Shown: one piece after another, positions 1-5,462 of the stretch
How positions within the stretch are numbered: position 1 is the first letter of the stretch
Layout: the number at the start of each line of letters is the position of its first letter
Assembly: GCA_964403795.1 (NCBI GenBank)
Contig: CAYOHP010000164.1
Coordinates: forward strand, 1 to 13,525
From: CAYOHP01 sp964403795 [NCBI: uncultured bacterium]
GTDB lineage: Bacteria > Muiribacteriota > UBA6191 > CAZXTJ01
Length of the DNA: 13,525 bases
Reading direction: 5' to 3'
Notes under the pieces: model-generated
The model's database searches: none
Told to the model about the DNA's origin: nothing
What the model saw: the letters and a program-made list of their open reading frames with translations, nothing else
Program-made: the position numbers and the translations under genes

Positions 1-876
1 GAATCGAACCCCAACGCCATGGCGACCCTCTCGGCCAACTGCATCTTCACCAACGTGGCCCTCACCGACGACGGCGACGTCTGGTGGGAAGGCATGACAC
101 CGACCCCCCCCGCCAAGCTCACCGACTGGCAAGGCAAGGCATGGACCGCCGGCTGCGGCCGGCCCGCGGCCCATCCCAATGCCCGCTTCACCGCCCCGGC
201 CAGCCAGTGCCCCTCGATCGACCGGGACTGGGAGAACCCCCAGGGCGTCCCGATCAGCGCCTTCATCTTCGGGGGACGGGTGAGCAAGAACTTCCCCCTG
301 GTGTTCCAGGCGTACGACTGGGATCACGGCGTCTACCTGGCCGCCACCATGGGCAGCGAGGCGACCGCCGCGGCGGTGGGCCAGGCAGCCATGCGTCGGG
401 ACCCGATGGCGATGCTCCCGTTCTGCGGCTACAACATGGCGGAGTACTGGAAGCACTGGCTCAAGATCGGACGCGCCAACGTCGCCACCCCGCCCCGCAT
501 CTTCCGGGTCAATTGGTTCCGCAAGGACGCCAACGGCAAGTTCATCTGGCCCGGCTTCGGCGAGAACATGCGGGTCCTCGAGTGGATCGTGGACCGATGC
601 CGCGGTCGGGCAGTGGGCATCGAGAGCCCGCTCGGGTGGGTGCCCTCCTACGAGGAGCTGAACTGGACGGGCCTCGACTTCACCAAGGACCGCTTCTACG
701 AGATCATGGGCATCGACCGGGAAGCCGCCCGGGCCGAGGCCGTGGAGCAGGAGGAATGGTTCACCCGCTTCGGCGACAGGCTCCCCCGGGAGCTCCAGTT
801 CGAGCGGGAGCGCTTCCTGTCCCGGGTCTTCCGCTCCCCGGACCGGTGGTGCCTCGAGTCCGTGACGGCCAGCTGA
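1..876 (+). CDS. pckG: Phosphoenolpyruvate carboxykinase (GTP), C-terminal part, 5'-truncated by the window edge
   Basis: This enzyme interconverts oxaloacetate + GTP and phosphoenolpyruvate + GDP + CO2 in the cytoplasm, the entry step of gluconeogenesis. The frame is open from base 1, so the ATG at 19 is internal; 291 residues are visible of a family that is usually about 600. Family hallmarks, counted from the first visible residue: [19 protein letters not shown] (about 13-31), the FGGR motif (90-93) and MLPFCGYNM (138-146). The guanine-binding region NWFRKD...[10 protein letters not shown] (171-189) has aromatic residues F173, F181, F186 and then N189, spaced as in the animal enzyme (F517, F525, F530, N533). 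The PEP-binding N-terminal half, the P-loop and the metal ligands lie outside the window. It ends with TGA, 17 bases before the next gene, so the two may be co-transcribed. The GTP-dependent family is certain; it is not the ATP-dependent pckA type. Confidence 0.97.
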   Translation, partial: ESNPNAMATLSANCIFTNVALTDDGDVWWEGMTPTPPAKLTDWQGKAWTAGCGRPAAHPNARFTAPASQCPSIDRDWENPQGVPISAFIFGGRVSKNFPLVFQAYDWDHGVYLAATMGSEATAAAVGQAAMRRDPMAMLPFCGYNMAEYWKHWLKIGRANVATPPRIFRVNWFRKDANGKFIWPGFGENMRVLEWIVDRCRGRAVGIESPLGWVPSYEELNWTGLDFTKDRFYEIMGIDREAARAEAVEQEEWFTRFGDRLPRELQFERERFLSRVFRSPDRWCLESVTAS

Positions 877-892
877 GGCCGAGAGCGCGGGA

Positions 893-3154
893 TTGGTCGA
901 ACCCAGCCTCGACGAACTGAGGGCCCGGCACCGGCGTGCTCCCGCCGACCCGGCAGGCACACTCGACCTGGTCCTGGCCTTGCATCGGCGCGGGCTCGAT
1001 CCCGAAGCCCTGGCGGTGCTCCAGGGACAGGCGGATCCATCCTCGCTGGGAGCCCAGGCGATGCCTCTGCTCCAGGAACTCTCGTGGCGCCTCGAAGGTC
1101 GTACCGGGGCCGGACGCGGTTCCTGGGCCTCCCACTTCGGAGCCAGCGGGATCGATCCACGCATGGTCCTGGGGATCCGGACCGGACCCCACCGGCTGAC
1201 TGCCTCCGGACATCCGGGCGCGGCCTTGGTCTCGTCGGTCACGGGCTGCGCCTGGTCCTCGCGCCTCGTCGCCACCGGGAGTGGGGACGCCTTGACGGCA
1301 GCCGCCCTCCCGGACCGAAGGGTCCGCCTCGCCTGGTTCCGGCCGGAGGAGCCCGCCGCACCGTCCCGCGTCCTGGACCTGGACCTCCCGCCGCCGAGCT
1401 CCCGGGAGCCTACCCCGGGCTTCGAACCGATCGACTGGCAGACGTGCCTCCCGTGGCTGTCCCCGGATGGCCGCTGGATCGCCGTGGTGGAGCAGACGGC
1501 AGTTGCCTACGGTGCCGATCGACACATCGCCGACGCCGGGATCCTCCACATCGGTCCATTGTCGGAAACCGGCGACGACCCGAACCCCCGCGCCGGATCC
1601 CGCCCCTGGGTCCAGGTTCCCTGGCAGCGGGCGGTCCGGATCCCCGAGGGGCCGATGCGACCCGTGCCGATCTTCCTCCCATCGCTCCCGATGGTCCTCT
1701 TCCCGATGCGGGAGGTGGTCCACGCCACGCCCGACGTGATCCCCGGCGACGACCGCGTCCTGGGCTTCGCGCCCGGAACGGGCCAGGTCTCCCTCCTCTG
1801 GTCGGAACCGGGGTTCGATTCCTACGACTGGACTCCGCTCGACGCGGGACGACGTCTGGCCGTGCTCCGGGTCGGTTCCGGCACGGTCTCGGAGCCCGAC
1901 CGCACCTCCCTCTGGGTCTTCGGAGCCGGGAGGACCCTGATCCCGCTCGCGTCCCGCGCCCTGCCGGTCGGGAGCGCTCCCTTTCGCCTCCAGGCAGACC
2001 CTTCGGGGCCGGGCCTGGTCGTCACCTCGGAAGATCGCATCCTGGGCCTCGACTCCGCCACCCTGGAGAGGACATGGGAATGGGCCCTCCCGTCCTGGTC
2101 TCGTGGCGCCGAGCCGGTGGGAGCGGACCGGGGAGCGAGGCTGTTCGCCCTGGCTGCGACCTTCCTGCCGCGAAGTCGCTGGCGATCGGAGGTGGAACCA
2201 CCTTCGTCGCCGTGGATCCTGCGACGTTACCTGGACGACCCGCGGGGCGAGGCCATCCCCGGCGCCCACCATGCGGCTCCCGTCGTCGCACTGCGCCTCT
2301 CCGACTCGGGGATCCGGCTGTCCACCCTCGATGCCGAAGGAGGAGCGACCATCCTCGACACCGCGACGGGAGTGCTCCTCGCGAGGTTCGAGGGCTGCCG
2401 GGCAGTGCCCTGGGTCCCGGAGGACGGGTCCGGCCCGGTGGTCTTCGATCGCGCCGGGCTCCATCGGCTCCGCACCCTCGCGGGTGGCCCGGCATGGACT
2501 CTGCCCATCGATCCCGACGAACCGGCGGCTGCCCTGGTCCGGTTCTCGTCCGGAGACCTCGTGGTAGCGAGAGCCGGTCGGCTGCCGGAACGCCTCGGCC
2601 TCGCCGGGCTGGATCCCCGCGGCAACCTCGGCGTCACCGTCGATCGACCGCTGCTTGCGCCGGTGACCGGTGATCCAGGAGCCCTGGTCGTGGGCGACCC
2701 CGACAAGGAGTACCTCTCGGTACTGCGACTCGACGGTTCCGGCCTTCGCGGCTGGAATCGCTTCCCTGACGCCGGCGTCTTCTCCGACTGGACGACGCTC
2801 GGGTTCCGGGCCCGTCCGCCCGACGCCCTGATCGTCCATGGCCACTGCGTGCCGACCCTGCTCTCCCTCGGTACGGGGGCCTCGGGTCCCCTGGTCGCGG
2901 CCGGCAGCATCCCGTACTCGGGTGCATGGCTCATGCCCGATGGCCGATCGCTCCTCCGGGTGGCGGCCGGTGCGGTGGAGATCATGGATCCGGAGCGCGA
3001 CCCGGACCGACCGGTGCGGATCGCACTCGACGACCTCTGCGTTCCCGGCGACATCGCCATCTCCCCCGACGGCCGTACCGCGTACCTGGCCCAGGGAGGG
3101 CACGTCCGACGGGTGTCGATGCCCGAGAGAGAAAATTCCATCCCGGCCGCTTGA
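893..3154 (+). CDS. Cytoplasmic WD40-like beta-propeller protein, function unknown
   Basis: 753 residues. I do not recognise a named family. Residues about 22-70 are helical and TPR-like (LDLVLALHRRGLDPEALAVL). The rest is rich in short beta strands with recurring SPDGR-type turns at 190-194 (SPDGRWIAVVE) and 724-728 (SPDGRTAYLAQGG). A typical propeller blade also appears in the middle (TLDAEGGATILDTATGVLL). There is no signal peptide or membrane helix, so it is probably a cytoplasmic scaffold or sensor. The only start near pckG is TTG at 893, preceded by a weak GAGAG (881-885), so start confidence is moderate. It probably sits in the pckG transcript. A long minus-strand frame over the same DNA is low-complexity Arg/Gly/Pro/Ser sequence and is rejected. 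Propellers of this type are common in kinase-rich bacteria, but a partnership with the kinases here is only inference. Confidence 0.82.
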   Translation: MVEPSLDELRARHRRAPADPAGTLDLVLALHRRGLDPEALAVLQGQADPSSLGAQAMPLLQELSWRLEGRTGAGRGSWASHFGASGIDPRMVLGIRTGPHRLTASGHPGAALVSSVTGCAWSSRLVATGSGDALTAAALPDRRVRLAWFRPEEPAAPSRVLDLDLPPPSSREPTPGFEPIDWQTCLPWLSPDGRWIAVVEQTAVAYGADRHIADAGILHIGPLSETGDDPNPRAGSRPWVQVPWQRAVRIPEGPMRPVPIFLPSLPMVLFPMREVVHATPDVIPGDDRVLGFAPGTGQVSLLWSEPGFDSYDWTPLDAGRRLAVLRVGSGTVSEPDRTSLWVFGAGRTLIPLASRALPVGSAPFRLQADPSGPGLVVTSEDRILGLDSATLERTWEWALPSWSRGAEPVGADRGARLFALAATFLPRSRWRSEVEPPSSPWILRRYLDDPRGEAIPGAHHAAPVVALRLSDSGIRLSTLDAEGGATILDTATGVLLARFEGCRAVPWVPEDGSGPVVFDRAGLHRLRTLAGGPAWTLPIDPDEPAAALVRFSSGDLVVARAGRLPERLGLAGLDPRGNLGVTVDRPLLAPVTGDPGALVVGDPDKEYLSVLRLDGSGLRGWNRFPDAGVFSDWTTLGFRARPPDALIVHGHCVPTLLSLGTGASGPLVAAGSIPYSGAWLMPDGRSLLRVAAGAVEIMDPERDPDRPVRIALDDLCVPGDIAISPDGRTAYLAQGGHVRRVSMPERENSIPAA

Positions 3155-3178
3155 CGTTCGGCGAGGGCTCCTCATGAT
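3151..3178 (+). promoter_or_regulatory. Candidate sigma70-type promoter for the secreted repeat protein
   Basis: TTGACG (3151-3156, five of six to the -35 consensus) overlaps the TGA stop of the propeller gene. It is followed 16 bases later by CATGAT (3173-3178, four of six to the -10 consensus). A start site near 3185 would give a leader of about 75 nt ending at the strong ribosome binding site at 3247. Assigned by eye only. Confidence 0.35.
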
Positions 3179-3186
3179 GGCGACCC

Positions 3187-3218
3187 GTGGACCAACCAGA
3201 GAATCCAGAAGGGTCCAC
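3187..3218 (+). other. Inverted repeat / possible 5'-leader stem-loop
   Basis: GTGGACC (3187-3193) and GGTCCAC (3212-3218) form a perfect 7-bp stem around an 18-nt loop. If transcription starts near 3185, this hairpin is at the very 5' end of the mRNA for the gene at 3259, where such stems can protect a transcript. The loop holds one copy of GAGAATC (3199-3205), which recurs at 3225-3231. A protein operator is an alternative reading. Confidence 0.3.
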
Positions 3219-3246
3219 CAGTCCGAGAATCGAGTGAGAAGTATCC

Positions 3247-3252
3247 AGGAGG
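3247..3252 (+). promoter_or_regulatory. Ribosome binding site AGGAGG fixing the ATG at 3259
   Basis: A perfect AGGAGG lies six bases before the ATG at 3259. It is one of the strongest Shine-Dalgarno sequences in the window and makes this start secure. Confidence 0.85.
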
Positions 3253-3258
3253 AATGCT

Positions 3259-4836
3259 ATGCGCACCATCCGTGCCATCGTTGCCGTCGCTTCCCTGGGA
3301 AGCGCCGCCTCTGCCCTTGCCAATCCCGCCGCCCCCACCGCTCTCGAGCCGGTGGCCGGAGGCCTCGCCAGCCGGCTCGCCGTTTTCCAGGGTTCCCTGG
3401 CACGCGGCAAGGCTTCGTTCGCGAGCGACCTGACCTCGACCCTCGACCGGTCCCGCACCGAGGCCCACGAGATGATCGACCAGATCGTCGCCGAGGGTCA
3501 CCTCCAGTCCTGGCTCGAAGCCATGGCGGAGAAGAACGGCGCCGAGAGCGACTTCGCAAGGAGCCTACTGTCGGCCGATCCCGAGACTGCCCGCAACGCC
3601 CTGCACTCCCGGCTGGAGCGCCGCCTCTCCGAGGTCGGCGGCCAGCTGCAGGCGACCCTCGCCAGCGAGGATGACGCGCGGCTCTCCGCTTCCTTCGGGC
3701 TCGCGCTGCGCGACCTGGCGACCGAGGAGGCGAACCTGGTCTCGAACCTGGAGGACGAGGCCCCGGGCGCGGCGGCCGACGCCAGCTTCGCGCCCGACCT
3801 GACCGACGCCGAAGCCGAGGCCTCGCCGGGTGCCCCTGCCGGGGCGGGACTCTCCGAGGATGCCCCCTCCGACGCCCCCCAGGCGCCCGGAGGCTGGGAT
3901 CGCGGCGAGGGTCGCGGCCGACGTGACCACGGAGGCGGCAACGGCCGAGGCGGTCATGACGGCCGCGACGGTCGCGGCGGCTTCGGCGGCCGCGGCGGGC
4001 CGTCCCACGGAGGGCGCAACGGTGGCGGCGGTTTCCGCGGCCACCGGCCCGACGTCGTCACCCACCGCCCGGTCGTGGTGACCCGGCCCGTGGTGGTCCG
4101 CCCGGTGGTCCGCCCGGTGGTGGTCGCTCCTCCGGTGGTCCGACCGGTGGTCCGTCCCGTGGTGATCGCACCCCCGGTGGTCCGCCCGGTCTATCCCCAG
4201 CCCAATCCCTACGTCGGCAACCCGTACCCCACCCAGAACCACATGCAGCGCCAGGCGATGTTCGCCCAGCAGCAGGCGATGATCGCCCGCCAGCAGCAGA
4301 TCGCCTACCAGCGACAGATGGAGCACCAGGCCCGCATGGCCCGCAAGCAGGCCTGGATCGCCCGGCATCGCAGGGCCATGGAGTGGAACGCCCGGGCCTC
4401 GCACTTCGAGCGCTACCTCTACACCAACGGCGCCCGCTTCAACCGGCGGCCCTTCCCGGCCGGCTGCTACTACCGGCCCGACCGGGTGGAGCAGGTCGTG
4501 AAGCGGGGCCTGTGGGGCCTGGTGACCGTGGCCACCACACCCTGCCCCCGGGGGGGGTGTTGTTCCGCCCCCCCGCCTTCCCTCACCCTGGTGCCCGCCC
4601 GGGCCGACGCCCGGGCGGACTCGCGTCCGGATCCCCTTGACGCGCCCGTGACGCATGGCCTCGGGACGCGATTATTCGCATTGCCGGTCTCCTCCTCCCT
4701 CCCTAGCATCCCGGCACCTTCACCAGGGTGGCGCATCATCGAGGAGGATCCGCCTTGCATCGCATGTTCCGCACTTTCGCCGCCATCCCTCTCGCCGGCC
4801 TGCTGGCCGGCGCCGTCCCCGCCGCCACCGACGTGA
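3259..4836 (+). CDS. Secreted low-complexity protein with Gly/Arg-rich and RPVV repeats; C-terminal tail suspect
   Basis: No family recognised. A Sec signal peptide (residues 1-21, cleavage after ALA before N22) leads into a charged helical region (about 30-165). Then follow an Asp/Ala/Pro-rich linker, a Gly/Arg/His-rich stretch (about 211-263), RPVV repeats (270-311), a Tyr/Pro/Asn-rich segment, a Gln/Met/Arg coiled-coil-like region (about 330-376) and a more ordered end (RYLYTNGARF, FPAGCYYRPDRVEQVVKRGLWGL). The product is exported and could be envelope-associated or matrix-like. The frame stays open to 4836 and overlaps the next gene by 82 bases. From about 4540 the third-position G/C preference collapses and the DNA holds GC hairpins and a promoter-like site. 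Residues after about 428 are therefore probably not native. A one-base shift in the G8 run (4550-4557) would end translation at 4640 or 4651 instead; loss of a stop near 4540 is equally possible. Confidence 0.75.
   Translation: MRTIRAIVAVASLGSAASALANPAAPTALEPVAGGLASRLAVFQGSLARGKASFASDLTSTLDRSRTEAHEMIDQIVAEGHLQSWLEAMAEKNGAESDFARSLLSADPETARNALHSRLERRLSEVGGQLQATLASEDDARLSASFGLALRDLATEEANLVSNLEDEAPGAAADASFAPDLTDAEAEASPGAPAGAGLSEDAPSDAPQAPGGWDRGEGRGRRDHGGGNGRGGHDGRDGRGGFGGRGGPSHGGRNGGGGFRGHRPDVVTHRPVVVTRPVVVRPVVRPVVVAPPVVRPVVRPVVIAPPVVRPVYPQPNPYVGNPYPTQNHMQRQAMFAQQQAMIARQQQIAYQRQMEHQARMARKQAWIARHRRAMEWNARASHFERYLYTNGARFNRRPFPAGCYYRPDRVEQVVKRGLWGLVTVATTPCPRGGCCSAPPPSLTLVPARADARADSRPDPLDAPVTHGLGTRLFALPVSSSLPSIPAPSPGWRIIEEDPPCIACSALSPPSLSPACWPAPSPPPPT
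4066..4191 (+). repeat. In-frame degenerate repeats encoding RPVV / APPVV units
   Basis: The DNA is an imperfect tandem array built on cgcccggtggtc-like units, some reading ccggtggtg. It encodes alternating Arg-Pro-Val-Val and Ala-Pro-Pro-Val-Val within the secreted protein (residues 270-311). Extended Pro/Val/Arg repeats suggest a stiff, positively charged, wall- or polymer-binding linker. The array could change length by recombination or slippage. Confidence 0.8.
4550..4574 (+). terminator. Candidate G7/C7 hairpin (terminator-like, no U tract)
   Basis: A run of eight G (4550-4557) and a run of seven C (4568-4574) can form a 7-bp GC stem with a 10-nt loop (tgttgttccg). It lies just after codon bias is lost in the upstream gene. 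No T tract follows, so intrinsic termination is uncertain. Both homopolymers are also prone to sequencing or replication slippage. Confidence 0.35.
4595..4618 (+). terminator. Candidate 9-bp hairpin (terminator-like, no U tract)
   Basis: CCGCCCGGG (4595-4603) pairs perfectly with CCCGGGCGG (4610-4618) across a 6-nt loop. It sits between the likely true end of the secreted repeat protein and the promoter of the next gene, where a terminator would be expected. No T tract follows it. Confidence 0.4.
4681..4709 (+). promoter_or_regulatory. Candidate sigma70-type promoter for the gene at 4755
   Basis: TTGCCG (4681-4686) and TAGCAT (4704-4709) each match consensus at four of six bases, with an ideal 17-base spacer. 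Just upstream is an unusually A/T-rich patch, part of the interrupted palindrome GCGA-ttat-TCGC (4668-4679). Predicted start site is near 4716, giving a short leader before the ribosome binding site at 4741. The promoter lies inside the nominal frame of the upstream gene. Confidence 0.45.
4741..4747 (+). promoter_or_regulatory. Ribosome binding site GAGGAGG fixing a TTG start at 4755
   Basis: GAGGAGG is seven bases from TTG at 4755 but sixteen from the next in-frame ATG (4764). The spacing favours TTG as the start codon. Confidence 0.75.
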
Positions 4837-5435
4837 AGCTGATCGGCCAGTACGCCCCGGGCAAGCTGGTCCGACTCGAGTACACGGGCATCGGCTCCCG
4901 CCTGGATCCCTACGTCGTCCTCGAAGAGGTCGGCGAGACCACCTGCCTCTACCTCCCGGTCAAGAAGGTCCAGGAGCAGGGCGAGGGCAAGCTCACCTAC
5001 CTCGCCGAGGCGCTCGGCTTCTCGGCCAGCCTCGAAGTCGCCACCTCCCAGGGTGGCGGCATCGGCTCGGCCCGGATCCGTACCCACGAAGTTCCCGCCG
5101 CGACGCCGGTCGAGCTCTATCCGATGGTCTTCCCCTCCGACGAGCTGATCGCGGCGGGCAACCGGGACCACGTCCTGGTCTCGCACTGGGGCTCGCGGCG
5201 GGGCGGTCTCGAGACCCTGGTCATGCTCTACCGGCCCGGCCAGGCCGAACGCCACGTCTACCGGGCCGAACAGGAGAGCGACTCCCCCACCACCAGCCGC
5301 TTCGTGGTGACCCTCGGCGATGGCTCGCAGTTCTCGGTGATCCTGGAGCGCACCAGTCCGCCCAAGGCCCGCCTGATCGGCACCGACGGCTCGACCCAGG
5401 CGCTCCGGATCCTGGAGCTCGGCCCCGGACGCTGA
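4755..5435 (+). CDS. Small secreted protein, function unknown
   Basis: 226 residues from the TTG start chosen by ribosome-binding-site spacing. An N-terminal signal peptide is clear (basic HRMFR, then FAAIPLAGLLAGAVPA). The best cleavage site is after A23, and no Cys follows, so it is not a lipoprotein. The mature part reads as beta-rich, with strands such as LVRLEYTGIG, YVVLEEVGE, TCLYLPVKKV and SRFVVTLGDG, and a single Cys. I recognise no family; a small periplasmic or cell-surface beta domain fits. It appears to have its own promoter (4681-4709). It ends 27 bases from the stop of the convergent kinase gene. An alternative start is ATG 4764, which would shorten the signal peptide by three residues. 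Confidence 0.82.
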   Translation: MHRMFRTFAAIPLAGLLAGAVPAATDVKLIGQYAPGKLVRLEYTGIGSRLDPYVVLEEVGETTCLYLPVKKVQEQGEGKLTYLAEALGFSASLEVATSQGGGIGSARIRTHEVPAATPVELYPMVFPSDELIAAGNRDHVLVSHWGSRRGGLETLVMLYRPGQAERHVYRAEQESDSPTTSRFVVTLGDGSQFSVILERTSPPKARLIGTDGSTQALRILELGPGR

Positions 5436-5462
5436 GCCGGCACCGGCCAGGTCGTCCCCTGG

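Noticed and set aside
761-3175. An 804-residue open frame on the minus strand opposite the propeller gene
   Set aside because: The translation is Arg/Gly/Glu/Pro-rich noise that also runs into pckG. The plus-strand product has coherent propeller motifs.
3565-4656. A 363-residue minus-strand frame with His/Asp and Ala/Thr-rich repeats
   Set aside because: It mirrors the RPVV and Gly/Arg repeats of the real exported protein, whose signal peptide and AGGAGG site support the plus strand.
5436-5447. GCCGG-CA-CCGGC inverted repeat between convergent genes as a bidirectional terminator
   Set aside because: The loop is too short for the full stem, the remaining stem is 4 bp, and there is no T tract; such motifs are frequent by chance at this GC content.
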